A stretch of 64,000 bases of DNA from Oryzobacter faecalis (lineage in GTDB: Bacteria > Actinomycetota > Actinomycetes > Actinomycetales > Dermatophilaceae), in the NCBI RefSeq assembly GCF_046764005.1, contig NZ_JBKOFW010000007.1, positions 1 through 64,000 on the forward strand, written 5' to 3'. Positions 26,204-34,087 of this stretch are shown one piece after another. Under the pieces are notes generated by a model that did no database searches, had not been told where the DNA came from, and was given only the letters and a program-made list of their open reading frames with translations. Within the stretch, counting starts at the first letter, position 1. Every line of letters starts with the position of its first letter. The translations under genes were made by a program, and so were the position numbers.

Positions 26204-27439
26204 GTGACGACCCTCGTCGGCCTCGACCTCGCCGGCCGCCGCGTCCTCATCGTCGGCGCCGGCCTCGTCGGCATGCGCCGGGCCCGCCGCCTGCTCGAGG
26301 ACGGGGCGCACGTCGTCCTCGTCGACCCCGCCCCGTCCGACGACGCCCTGCGCGTCGCCAGCCACGGCGACGCCGAGCTGCTCGTCCGCCGCGTCGCCGA
26401 GGCCGACCTCGACGGCGCCTGGTTCGTCGTCGCCGCCACCGCCGACCCGGAGGTCAACGCCACGGTCGCCGCGTGGGCCGAGGCGCGCGGCACGTGGTGC
26501 GTCAACGCGTCCGACCGGCGCCGCGGGTCGGCCCGGATGGCGGCCGCCAGCTCGCACGGCGACCTCACCCTCGGCGTGGTCTCGGAGGGCGACGCCGACC
26601 CGCGGCGGGCGGCTGCGGTCCGCGACCAGCTCGCCGTGCACGTCGCCGCCGGGGAGGTCGACCTGCGGCGCCGCCGCGTGCGGCGCGGGCGGGTCGTCCT
26701 GGTGGGGAGCGGCCCCGGCGACCCCGGGCTCGTGCCGGTCGCCGGGCTCGAGGCGCTCGCGACCGCCGACGTCGTCGTCACCGACCGGCTCGGCGCCACC
26801 CCGCTGCTCGACCGGCTGCCGGCCGACGTCGAGGTCGTCAACGTCGGCAAGAGCCCGACGAACCACCCGGTACCCCAGGCCGAGATCAACGCGATCCTCG
26901 TCGACCGTGCCCTCAAGGGCCTCACCGTCGTCCGGTTCAAGGGCGGCGACCCGTACGTCTTCGGCCGTGGTGGGGAGGAGGTCCACGCCTGCCGCCGGGC
27001 CGGGATCGAGGTGTCGGTCGTCCCGGGCATCACCTCGGCCTTCTCGGTGCCGGCGCTCGCCGGGATCCCGGTGACCCAGCGCGGTGTCTCGACCTCGGTG
27101 CACGTCAGCTCGGGCCACGTCGGCGCCGACCCCGCGACCCTCGCGGCCCTCACGGCCGGGGCGACCGTCGTCCTCCTCATGGCGGTCTCGGCGCTGCCCG
27201 ACATCTGCGCCGCCGCGCTCGCCGCCGGGGTCGACCGCGACCTCCCGGTCGCGATCGTCGAGCAGGGCTCGACGGTCCGCGAGCGCGTCACGCGGGCGAG
27301 CGTCGGCACGGCCGCGGACGTCGCACGGGCCGAGGGTGTGCGGCCGCCGGCGATCATCGTCATCGGCCGCGTCGCCGCCGAGGGCTTCCTCGACGACCCC
27401 GTCTGCGCGACGTCGTCGACGGGCGGCGACGATGACTGA
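26204..27439 (+). CDS. cysG: Sirohaem synthase: precorrin-2 dehydrogenase fused to uroporphyrinogen-III methyltransferase
   Basis: 411 residues. The N-terminal ~145 residues are a Rossmann precorrin-2 oxidase/ferrochelatase-like domain (VLIVGAGLVGMRRARRLL). The remainder is the SAM methyltransferase (VVLVGSGPGDPGLVPVAG, VTDRLG, VRFKGGDPYVFGRGGEE, VPGITSAF). It makes precorrin-2 and sirohydrochlorin for the NirB sirohaem. The GTG start at 26204 is 7 nt after nirD; a separate chelatase gene sits at 28597. Confidence 0.9.
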   Translation: MTTLVGLDLAGRRVLIVGAGLVGMRRARRLLEDGAHVVLVDPAPSDDALRVASHGDAELLVRRVAEADLDGAWFVVAATADPEVNATVAAWAEARGTWCVNASDRRRGSARMAAASSHGDLTLGVVSEGDADPRRAAAVRDQLAVHVAAGEVDLRRRRVRRGRVVLVGSGPGDPGLVPVAGLEALATADVVVTDRLGATPLLDRLPADVEVVNVGKSPTNHPVPQAEINAILVDRALKGLTVVRFKGGDPYVFGRGGEEVHACRRAGIEVSVVPGITSAFSVPALAGIPVTQRGVSTSVHVSSGHVGADPATLAALTAGATVVLLMAVSALPDICAAALAAGVDRDLPVAIVEQGSTVRERVTRASVGTAADVARAEGVRPPAIIVIGRVAAEGFLDDPVCATSSTGGDDD

Positions 27440-28589
27440 GGAGGTCGTGGCGGGTGACCCCGCGGGGCGGCCCGCGGTGCCGCCGCCGGGTGGGCCGGTG
27501 CTCGCCGGCGTCACGGTCGCCGTCACGGCCGACCGCCGCTTCAAGGAGCTCGCCGCCGCCCTCGAGCGCCGCGGCGCCGTCGTCGAGCACGCCCCCGCCC
27601 TCGAGGTCGTGCCGCACCTCGACGACCTCAGCCTCGTCGACCGCACGCGCGAGGTCCTCGCGAACCCGCCGGACGTCGTCGTCGCGACGACGGGGATCGG
27701 CTTCCGCGGCTGGGTCGAGGCGGCCGACGCGGCCGGGCTCGCCGAGGACCTCCTCGACGTCCTCGCGGACGCGCGGCTCATCGCGCGCGGGCCCAAGGCG
27801 CGTGGCGCCATCGAGGCCGCGGGGCTCACGGCCGACTGGGTGGCGACGTCCGAGACCGCGGCCGAGATCGAGTCCTTCCTCCTCACCGAGGGGGTCGCCG
27901 GCCTGCGGATCGCCGTGCAGCACCACGGCAGCGGCGCCGACGGGCTCGACGAGGCCTTCGCGGCGGCGGGCGCCGACGTCACCTCCGTCGTCGTGTACAG
28001 CTGGGGGCCGTCGGATCCCGACGTCCTGCGGGACTCGGTGCAGCGCACCGCTGCCGGACTCGTCGACGCTGTGGTCTTCACCTCCGCGCCCGGGGTCCTC
28101 GCGTGGCTGGAGGCCGCGGAGGTCGCCGACCTGCGCGCCATCCGGCGTCGCAACCTCGGCGGACGGCTCGTCCTCGCGACCGTCGGCCCGGTGACCGCCG
28201 CACCCCTGGCCGCTGCCGGCCTCGCGCCCCTCGTCCCCGGGCGGTGGCGCCTCGGGGCCCTGGTCCGCGAGCTCGTCACCCACTACGCCGACCAGCCCGT
28301 CCTGGCGACCGTGGCCGGCGACCTCGCGGTCCGGGCGCGGGCCGCCGTCCTCGACGGGCGGCCCCTGCCGCTCGGGCCGGCCGGGGTCGCGATCCTCGCC
28401 GAGCTCGCCGCGGCGCGCGGCGCCGTCGTCCCCCGCGAGCGGCTCCAGGCGCTGCTGCCCGGTGGCTCGACCGACCCGCACGCCGTCGAGACGGCCATCG
28501 GCCGCGTGCGCGAGGCGTGCGGCGCAAAGGACCTCGTCCGCACCGTCGTCAAGCGGGGCTACGCCCTCGCCCTCGCCGAGGTCCCGTGA
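27432..28589 (+). CDS. NnaR-like regulator: HemD-type domain fused to OmpR-type winged helix
   Basis: 385 residues. The first ~260 resemble uroporphyrinogen-III synthase (VTVAVTADRRFKELAAALERRGA, VATTGIGFRGW, VVVYSWG, VVFTSAPGVLAWLE). The last ~95 form a Trans_reg_C winged helix (RPLPLGPAGVAILAELAAARGAVVPRERL ... HAVETAIGRVREACG). This HemD-winged-helix architecture is that of NnaR, which acts with GlnR to activate nitrate/nitrite genes in Mycobacterium smegmatis. Enzyme activity is doubtful. The ATG at 27432 overlaps the cysG end by 8 bp; a GTG at 27447 is too close to its GGAGG to be likely. Confidence 0.8.
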   Translation: MTEEVVAGDPAGRPAVPPPGGPVLAGVTVAVTADRRFKELAAALERRGAVVEHAPALEVVPHLDDLSLVDRTREVLANPPDVVVATTGIGFRGWVEAADAAGLAEDLLDVLADARLIARGPKARGAIEAAGLTADWVATSETAAEIESFLLTEGVAGLRIAVQHHGSGADGLDEAFAAAGADVTSVVVYSWGPSDPDVLRDSVQRTAAGLVDAVVFTSAPGVLAWLEAAEVADLRAIRRRNLGGRLVLATVGPVTAAPLAAAGLAPLVPGRWRLGALVRELVTHYADQPVLATVAGDLAVRARAAVLDGRPLPLGPAGVAILAELAAARGAVVPRERLQALLPGGSTDPHAVETAIGRVREACGAKDLVRTVVKRGYALALAEVP

Positions 28590-28596
28590 GGAGGAC

Positions 28597-29289
28597 GTGA
28601 CCACCGCCCTCGTCGTCTGCGCGCACGGGACGCGCGACCCCGCCGGCCGGGCCGCCGTGCGGGCCGTCGTCGACGAGGTCGCCGCCCTCGTTCCCGGCGT
28701 CGACGTGCGTGAGGCCTTCGTCGACGTCCACGGCCCGTTCGTCGCCGACGTCGTCGCGGCGCTGCCCGCCGCGGGGGCGGGCGAGCCGCTCGCCGGGGTC
28801 GTCGTCCCCCTCCTTCTCGCCGGGGGCTACCACGTGCACGTCGACATCGCCGAGGCCGTCGCGTCACGGCCCGACGTCGTCGCGACCCCCGCGCTCGGGC
28901 CCGACGACCGCCTCGTCGACGTCGTCCTCGACCGGATGGCGGCGGCCTCGGCTCCCGAGGGTGCGGCGGTCGTCGTCGTGCCGGCCGGGTCGAGCGACGC
29001 GCGGGCCCAGGCCGACAGCGACGAGGTCGCGCGCCGGCTCGCGGAGCAGTGGGACGGCCCCGTGACCATCGGGTTCGCGGCGGGCCCGAGCCCGTCGGTG
29101 GCCGACGCGGTCGCGGCAGCCCGGGGCGGGGGAGGCGGCCCCGTCGTCGCCGCGTCCTACCTCCTGGCGCCGGGGTTCTTCCAGCGCCGCGTCGAGGAGT
29201 GCGGCGCCGACGTCGTCACCGGACCGGTCCTGCCCGACCCGCGCGTGGCCGAGATCGTCGTCGACCGGTACCGCGCGGTCGTCGGCTGA
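28597..29289 (+). CDS. Sirohydrochlorin ferrochelatase/CbiX-type chelatase
   Basis: 230 residues of the CbiX/SirB fold in two similar halves. The first metal-binding His is in VVCAHGTRDPAG and the second in LLLAGGYHVHVDI. It inserts Fe2+ into sirohydrochlorin, completing sirohaem for NirB (a cobalt role cannot be excluded by sequence alone). GTG start with GGAGG a few bases upstream. Last gene of the nitrate block. Confidence 0.88.
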   Translation: MTTALVVCAHGTRDPAGRAAVRAVVDEVAALVPGVDVREAFVDVHGPFVADVVAALPAAGAGEPLAGVVVPLLLAGGYHVHVDIAEAVASRPDVVATPALGPDDRLVDVVLDRMAAASAPEGAAVVVVPAGSSDARAQADSDEVARRLAEQWDGPVTIGFAAGPSPSVADAVAAARGGGGGPVVAASYLLAPGFFQRRVEECGADVVTGPVLPDPRVAEIVVDRYRAVVG

Positions 29290-29296
29290 CCGGTGG

Positions 29297-29322
29297 GGAC
29301 CCGGAGGAGGAACCGGGCGTCC
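29297..29322 (+). terminator. Possible terminator of the nitrate block
   Basis: GGACCCGG (29297-29304) pairs with CCGGG (29313-29317) and, across a 2-nt bulge, TCC (29320-29322), around an 8-nt loop. It lies between the chelatase and the convergent azlD gene. Confidence 0.4.
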
Positions 29323-29336
29323 AGGGCCGTCGGGCG

Positions 29337-29651
29337 CTAGCCCCAGCCGAGCGCGCGCACGCCCGCGGCGACCCCTGCCGCGGTGAGGACGACGACGAGG
29401 AAGTTCGCCCGCAGGAGGAGCAGGCCCACCGCCACCCCGACCGCGACGAGCCGGGCATCCAGCACGAGCGCACCACCGTCACCGACGACCGTCTGCACGA
29501 CGACGAGCGCCGAGAGCAGCGCCACCGGCAGCAGCGTCGTGATCCGCGACGTCCGCTCGCCGGCGAGGAGGCTGTCCGGCACGAGGTACCCCGCGACCTT
29601 GAGGGCGAGGCACGCGAGGCAGGCGGCGAGGACCGCGACCCACACGCTCAT
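29337..29651 (-). CDS. azlD: AzlD-family branched-chain amino acid exporter subunit
   Basis: 104 residues with four membrane segments and conserved LACLALKVAGYLVP near the N-terminus. AzlD is the small partner of AzlC in exporters of branched-chain amino acids. The start codon overlaps the azlC stop (ATGA). Confidence 0.88.
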   Translation of the reverse strand: MSVWVAVLAACLACLALKVAGYLVPDSLLAGERTSRITTLLPVALLSALVVVQTVVGDGGALVLDARLVAVGVAVGLLLLRANFLVVVLTAAGVAAGVRALGWG

Positions 29652-30403
29652 GGCGTCGGGTCCCAGCCGGGCAGGTGCCCGTCGTCGCCCTCGAGCGGCC
29701 GCTCGTGGCGCCCGGGGTGGCGCAGCCCCACGACGAGCGCGGCGACGACGGCGAGGATGACCGGCACGCCCGGGGGCAGGAAGGGCGAGGAGAGCAGGGC
29801 GACGAACGCGGCGAGCACCGCGGTCGCCGTGGCGTCCCTGCTGTGCAGTCGGGGCCAGAGGAGGGCGACGAAGGCGGCGGCCGCGGCGGCGTCGAGGCCG
29901 AGGTCACGCGGGTCACCGAGGGCGTTGCCGAGCAGCGAGCCGACGAACGTCGAGGCGTTCCAGAGGAGGAAGACGGCGATGCCGGTGTGCCAGAACCCGA
30001 TCCGCTGGGCCGCCGGCTCCGGCTGGGCGATACCGACCGCCGTCGACTCGTCGATGGTCAGGTGCGCGGCGGCGAGCCGCCGTGGACCGCGGACCCCGAG
30101 GAAGCGCGCGGCCTGGAGGCCGTAGAGCCCGTTGCGGATGCCGAGCATCGCCGCCGTCGTGATCGCCGCGGGAGCGGCCGCGAGGCCCCCGGCCCCGATG
30201 ATCCCGACGAAGGCGAACTGCGAGCCCCCGGTGAACATGACGAGGGAGAGCGCCTGGGCCTGCCAGACGTCGAGCCCGGCGGCCACCGCCAGCGCGCCGA
30301 AGGAGACGCCGTAGGCCCCCGTGGCGACCCCGACCGACCACGCCTGCCGGACGACCTCCCGGCGCCTGGCGTGCGGCAGCGGCCCCTCGGTGGCGGCCGT
30401 CAC
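29648..30403 (-). CDS. azlC: AzlC-family branched-chain amino acid exporter
   Basis: 251 residues, about six to eight membrane segments. Family tracts include GVSFGALAVAAGLDVWQAQALSLVMFTGGSQFAFVG and MLGIRNGLYG. It forms the exporter with AzlD. GTG start at 30403, overlapping the end of the upstream GNAT gene, so the hydratase, GNAT, azlC and azlD genes form one overlapping minus-strand run. Confidence 0.9.
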   Translation of the reverse strand: MTAATEGPLPHARRREVVRQAWSVGVATGAYGVSFGALAVAAGLDVWQAQALSLVMFTGGSQFAFVGIIGAGGLAAAPAAITTAAMLGIRNGLYGLQAARFLGVRGPRRLAAAHLTIDESTAVGIAQPEPAAQRIGFWHTGIAVFLLWNASTFVGSLLGNALGDPRDLGLDAAAAAAFVALLWPRLHSRDATATAVLAAFVALLSSPFLPPGVPVILAVVAALVVGLRHPGRHERPLEGDDGHLPGWDPTP

Positions 30404-31059
30404 CGGGGGTCCGGTGGCTCGTCCCCGCCCACGTGGACGGACAGGCGGACCTCGCGCAGGGTCTCACCCTCGGGGGAGACGACGCGGTCGCGGAAGGCGC
30501 CGTCCGGGGCGAACCCCGACGCGGCGAGGAAGGCGCGGGCGGCCTCGTCGTCGGCGAGGAGCCAGAGGGAGACGGTGTCGGCACCGGCCTCGCGCAGGAC
30601 GTCGACGGTGGCGTTGAGCAGGCGCGACCCGTGGCCCTGCCGCCGGGCGTCGGGGTGGACGCCGAGCACGGTCACCTCCCCGGTGGCCGGCCCGGCGTCG
30701 GGGTCCTGGCTCGGCCCGACCGCGGCGAGGCCGACGACCTGCTCCCCGGCACAGGCGACGAGCAGCCGGTGGACACCCTGCGGCGGGGCGGCGAGGCTCT
30801 CGCGCCAGGAGCGCGCGAAGGCCTCCGGCTCGAACAGGGCCACCACGTCGTCGGGGACGCGCCCCGCGTAGGCCTCCCGGAACACCCTCGCCTGGACGAG
30901 GCCGACCGCCGGGGCGTCGTTGGGGCGGGCAGCACGCACGCTGGCGTCGGCCGAGGGCGAGCCCGCCGACCCCGCCCCGTGGCTGTGGCCGTGGTCGTGG
31001 TCGTGGTCGTGGTCGTGGTGGGAGCCGTGGCCGTGGCCCGCGCCGCCCTGCGTCATCAT
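30400..31059 (-). CDS. GNAT acetyltransferase with His-rich N-terminus
   Basis: 219 residues. Residues ~8-30 are a His/Asp/Gly tract (HGHGSHHDHDHDHDHGHSHG) like those of metal-handling proteins. A GNAT fold follows: VRAARPNDAPAVGLVQARVFREAY, acetyl-CoA loop VHPDARRQGHGSRLL, and LWLLADDEAARAFLAASGF. The substrate is unknown. The tract is encoded by a tandem hexamer at 30991-31018. The ATG at 31059 overlaps the stop of the enoyl-CoA hydratase gene; ATG 31056 is the alternative. Confidence 0.8.
   Translation of the reverse strand: MMTQGGAGHGHGSHHDHDHDHDHGHSHGAGSAGSPSADASVRAARPNDAPAVGLVQARVFREAYAGRVPDDVVALFEPEAFARSWRESLAAPPQGVHRLLVACAGEQVVGLAAVGPSQDPDAGPATGEVTVLGVHPDARRQGHGSRLLNATVDVLREAGADTVSLWLLADDEAARAFLAASGFAPDGAFRDRVVSPEGETLREVRLSVHVGGDEPPDPR
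30991..31018. repeat. Tandem hexamer repeat inside the GNAT gene
   Basis: GTGGTC is repeated four times followed by GTGG, encoding alternating His-Asp on the minus strand. Such repeats can change copy number by slippage and so alter the length of the His tract in frame. Confidence 0.8.
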
Positions 31060-31787
31060 CGGCCGCCGAACAGCGGCTCGCGCCGCTCGCTGGAGGCGCG
31101 CCGGCCCTCCGCGAGGTCGTCGCTGCCCCAGGCGCGCGCGAACGCGGCCTCGTACCGGGCGACCTGCGCGAGGTCGTCGCGGCGCGCGTCGAAGCCGACC
31201 TTGGACCCCGACTGGCTCAGCGGGGCGAGCACGGCGGCGCGGGCCGCCACCTCGGTCGCCTCGGGCAGGCCGCCACGGACCTGTGCCGCTCCGAGCCGCC
31301 AGGCGTCGTCGGCGTCGAGGACCGCCCCGGTGAGCACCATGTGCCGCGCGGCGCCCTCGCCCCAGACACGGGTGACCCGGTCGATGGTCCAGTGGTCGAC
31401 CATGAGGCCGAGACGCGCGACCGGGACGGCGAAGCGGGCGCCGTCGGCGACGACCCGGACGTCGCACGCGACGGAGAGCTGCATCCCGAGCCCCATGCAC
31501 GAGCCCTCGACCGCGGCCACGGTGACGACGGGCAGCGTGGCGAGGTGCTCCAGGACCTCGGCGAGGCGCGAGGTGAACGAGACGTCCTCGAGCTCCAGGA
31601 GGTCGGCGCCGGAGCAGAAGTGCCCGTCGGCGCCGGTGAGGACGAGCGCGCGGGCGCCCTCGTCGACGGCGTGCACGACGGTGCGGTGCAGCTCGTCGAG
31701 CGAGTCGAGGTCGAGGGCGTTGCGGCGGTGGGTCCGGTCGATCGTCACGGTGGCGACGCGGTCGGCGAGCTTGAGGTGGATCGGCAC
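31056..31787 (-). CDS. Enoyl-CoA hydratase/isomerase family protein
   Basis: 243 residues of the crotonase fold: ATVTIDRTHRRNALDLDSLDEL, the oxyanion-hole tract ALVLTGADGHFCSGADL, and GSCMGLGMQLSVACDVRVV. The second acidic catalytic residue is not obvious (ARLGLMVDHWTIDRV), so the exact reaction is open. I take the GTG at 31787: no ribosome site, but a TACTGT -10 element ends 6 nt before it, fitting a leaderless mRNA. Confidence 0.8.
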   Translation of the reverse strand: MPIHLKLADRVATVTIDRTHRRNALDLDSLDELHRTVVHAVDEGARALVLTGADGHFCSGADLLELEDVSFTSRLAEVLEHLATLPVVTVAAVEGSCMGLGMQLSVACDVRVVADGARFAVPVARLGLMVDHWTIDRVTRVWGEGAARHMVLTGAVLDADDAWRLGAAQVRGGLPEATEVAARAAVLAPLSQSGSKVGFDARRDDLAQVARYEAAFARAWGSDDLAEGRRASSERREPLFGGR

Positions 31788-31793
31788 GCGAGC

Positions 31794-31799
31794 ACAGTA
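31794..31799 (-). promoter_or_regulatory. -10 element of the enoyl-CoA hydratase operon, leaderless
   Basis: TACTGT on the minus strand ends 6 nt before the GTG start. Confidence 0.5.
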
Positions 31800-31876
31800 C
31801 CCACGGCTCGCGGCCCGCCGCTCGGGCGCCCGTGTCCGCTGCGCAGGTGCCCGGCGACGTCGGTGGCCCGCGTGGG

Positions 31877-31882
31877 TAGGGT
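31877..31882 (+). promoter_or_regulatory. -10 element of the OsmC-family gene
   Basis: TAGGGT, giving a predicted start near 31889 and a ~30-nt leader with the AAGGAG ribosome site. Confidence 0.45.
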
Positions 31883-31918
31883 CGGAGGAAGACGTCCCCA
31901 CCCGTGAAGGAGCAGCAG

Positions 31919-32344
31919 ATGGCCACCACCCGCACCGCCACCGCCCACTGGGAGGGTTCCCTCTTCGAGGGGTCCGGCCAGGTGACGCTCGAGTCCTCGG
32001 GCATCGGCACCTTCGACGTCAACTGGCCCGCCCGGGCGGAGGCCCCGAACGGGGTGACGAGCCCGGAGGAGCTCATCGCCGCCGCCCACTCGACGTGCTT
32101 CTCGATGGCGTTCTCCAACGGGCTGGCGCAGGCCGGGACACCGCCGACCACGCTCGACACGACCGCAGAGGTGACCTTCCAGCCCGGCACCGGCATCACC
32201 GGCATCGTCCTCAAGGTCGTCGGCTCCGTGCCGGGCTTGTCCGCCGAGCAGTTCCAGGAGGCCGCCGAGGCCGCCAAGGAGGGCTGCCCCGTGAGCCAGG
32301 CCCTCTCGGTCCCGATCACCCTCGAGGCCACCCTGGCCGGCTGA
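31919..32344 (+). CDS. OsmC/Ohr-family peroxiredoxin
   Basis: 141 residues. The two redox cysteines are visible in AAAHSTCFSMAFSNGL and KEGCPVSQALSVPI. The family reduces organic hydroperoxides with thiols. The protein matches OsmC more than Ohr by its N-terminal ATAHWEGSLFEGSGQVTLESSGIG. ATG at 31919 is set by AAGGAG 6 nt upstream (an upstream GTG in frame is possible). It converges on the flavin-binding gene at 32360. Confidence 0.88.
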   Translation: MATTRTATAHWEGSLFEGSGQVTLESSGIGTFDVNWPARAEAPNGVTSPEELIAAAHSTCFSMAFSNGLAQAGTPPTTLDTTAEVTFQPGTGITGIVLKVVGSVPGLSAEQFQEAAEAAKEGCPVSQALSVPITLEATLAG

Positions 32345-32359
32345 CGCCGGAGCGCGGGG

Positions 32360-32980
32360 TCAGCGGCCGAGGACCTCGCGCTCGCCGGGGTCGCGGGCCG
32401 GGTCGGCCGCGGGGAGGACGTCGCTCGCCCAGTCGGAGCGCTTCCACTCCGGGACCGGGGTCAGGCAGTCCTCGCGCGGGACGAACCGTGACCGTCTGAC
32501 CAGCTCGTAGCGGTGGATGTACCGCGGGCAGTTCGGGTAGACCCTGCGCGCCCGCACGCGGACGACGAGCTGCGCCTCGGGGTGCTCGGCGAGCAGCGGG
32601 TCGTCGAGGTCGATGCTCGCCGTGCCCTCGAGCCGCAGCCGGTGCCCCTTGGCGAAGTCGACGAACAGCATCCCCACCTCGGGGTTGAGCAGGACGTTGC
32701 CGGCGGAGAGGTACATCCCGTTGCCGTCCCAGCTCGGGTAGGCGAGCGTGTGCTCGTCGAGGACGCGGACGAACCCCGGCTCGCCGCCCTTGTACGAGCA
32801 GGTCGGCCGCCCGTCGGGGTCGGCGGTCGCGAGGAAGAACATGTCCCGCGCCTCGATGAACGCCCGGTCGCCCTCGTCGATGGTGTCGTGGACGAGGAGG
32901 TCGTCGATCCGGTCCGCGAGCCTGCGGGTGTCGAACCGGTCCTGCAGCGTCCGGCTGCCCTCGTGGAACCCCGTGCCCAT
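32360..32980 (-). CDS. Pyridoxamine 5'-phosphate oxidase-like flavin/F420-binding protein
   Basis: 206 residues of the split-barrel PPOX fold: FIEARDMFFLATADPDGRPTCSYKGGEPGFVRVL, then MYLSAGNVLLNPEVGMLFVDF and the C-terminal YPNCPRYIHRY. The cofactor (FMN or F420) and the substrate are not deducible. ATG at 32980 with GGAGGG 4-9 nt upstream. Confidence 0.82.
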   Translation of the reverse strand: MGTGFHEGSRTLQDRFDTRRLADRIDDLLVHDTIDEGDRAFIEARDMFFLATADPDGRPTCSYKGGEPGFVRVLDEHTLAYPSWDGNGMYLSAGNVLLNPEVGMLFVDFAKGHRLRLEGTASIDLDDPLLAEHPEAQLVVRVRARRVYPNCPRYIHRYELVRRSRFVPREDCLTPVPEWKRSDWASDVLPAADPARDPGEREVLGR

Positions 32981-33142
32981 CGCGCCCTCCGCGCTCTCGG
33001 CGCCCCCTGGTGGGGACGTGCTGCCACGGCGAGTGTCGCCCCGCGCGGCGCCGCGGTCGATGGCCCGTCCGAGCCATTGACCTCCCCGCGCCCCGGGAGG
33101 AGGGTGCCCTCGTCGGCTTCTCTTGCAGGGAGGGAGACGGTG

Positions 33143-33622
33143 ATGGACGAGGGGCGTGGCTGGCTGCGCGTGGCGGCCGTGTGCGCGTGGGTCACGGCGG
33201 TGGGCTTCGGTGGCCCGTGCGCCTGGGCCATCTGGCGCCTGGCCGACACCGGGGTCGTGCCGACGCTGCTCGGCTACCCCGTCTACGGAGGCGGGGGGTT
33301 CGAGGACCTCGGGTTCTCGACGACCGTGCCGATGCTCGTCGGCTTCCTCGTGGTCTGCCTCATGGAGGCGTACGTGGGGTTCCGGCTGTGGGGAGGGCAC
33401 TCCGACGGGGCGGCGCTGGCGCTCGTGGCACTCGCCCCCGGAGCCCTGGTGTGGTGGGGCTTCGCCCTCCCGGTCGCCCCGGTCCTCGCCGTCGTCCGAA
33501 CGCTGTGCGTCGCCGTCGGCTGGCAGGCCCGCACGAGCGGCACGCACCGCGGCACCCCGGGCGGCGCCCACCGCGGGTCCCACCGCGGGTCCCACCGCGG
33601 TCGGCCTCAGCTGCGCTCGTAG
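33143..33622 (+). CDS. Small membrane protein with HRG-repeat tail
   Basis: 159 residues, four predicted membrane segments (about 8-32, 56-78, 88-104, 107-125) and a basic tail made of repeats of (A/S/T)HRG encoded by the tandem 12-mer CACCGCGGGTCC near 33570-33600. No family recognised. An AGGGAGGGA site precedes the ATG at 33143. Its end overlaps the convergent folA gene by 16 bp. Confidence 0.6.
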   Translation: MDEGRGWLRVAAVCAWVTAVGFGGPCAWAIWRLADTGVVPTLLGYPVYGGGGFEDLGFSTTVPMLVGFLVVCLMEAYVGFRLWGGHSDGAALALVALAPGALVWWGFALPVAPVLAVVRTLCVAVGWQARTSGTHRGTPGGAHRGSHRGSHRGRPQLRS

Positions 33623-34074
33623 ACCACCCTGGACCAGCCGTCGTGCGGCTCGCGCGAGACCTCGCGCCACGCCTCACGGGACCACGCGGGGAACCACGTG
33701 TCGCCCTCGGGCTCGGCGTCGACCTCGGTGAGGACGAGCCGGTGCGCGAAGGGCAGGGCCTCCGCGTAGACCTGCGCGCCCCCGGCGACGAAGACCTCGT
33801 CGGCCGGCCCGGCGAGCGAGATCGCCTCGGCGAAGGAGTGTGCGGTCTCGACGTCCGCGTGCCGCCACGAGGGGTCGCGGGTGACGACGACGGTGCGGCG
33901 TCCGGGCAGGGCCCGCCCGATGGAGTCGAACGTCCGGCGGCCCATGACGAGGGTGTGGCCCATCGTCGTCGCCTTGAAGTGGCGCAGCTCGTCGGGCAGG
34001 TGCCAGGGCATCCCGCCGTCCTTGCCGATGACCCCGTTGCGGGCCACCGCGGCGATGAGGCTGATGCGTGTCAT
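33607..34074 (-). CDS. folA: Dihydrofolate reductase
   Basis: 155 residues, normal length. Typical tracts ISLIAAVARNGVIGKDGGMPWHLPDELRHFK, MGRRTFDSIGRALPGRRTVVVTR and VFVAGGAQVYAEAL. It regenerates tetrahydrofolate from the dihydrofolate produced by ThyA, whose gene lies 13 bp upstream in the same direction. Confidence 0.96.
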   Translation of the reverse strand: MTRISLIAAVARNGVIGKDGGMPWHLPDELRHFKATTMGHTLVMGRRTFDSIGRALPGRRTVVVTRDPSWRHADVETAHSFAEAISLAGPADEVFVAGGAQVYAEALPFAHRLVLTEVDAEPEGDTWFPAWSREAWREVSREPHDGWSRVVYERS

Positions 34075-34087
34075 GGGATCCCTCGCC

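Noticed and set aside
27447..27449. GTG 27447 as start of the NnaR-like gene
   Set aside because: Its GGAGG lies only 2 nt upstream, too close for initiation; the ATG at 27432 was kept.
33560..33605. Short tandem repeats considered as a CRISPR-like array
   Set aside because: They are 12-mers in direct tandem without spacers and lie inside the coding tail of a membrane protein.
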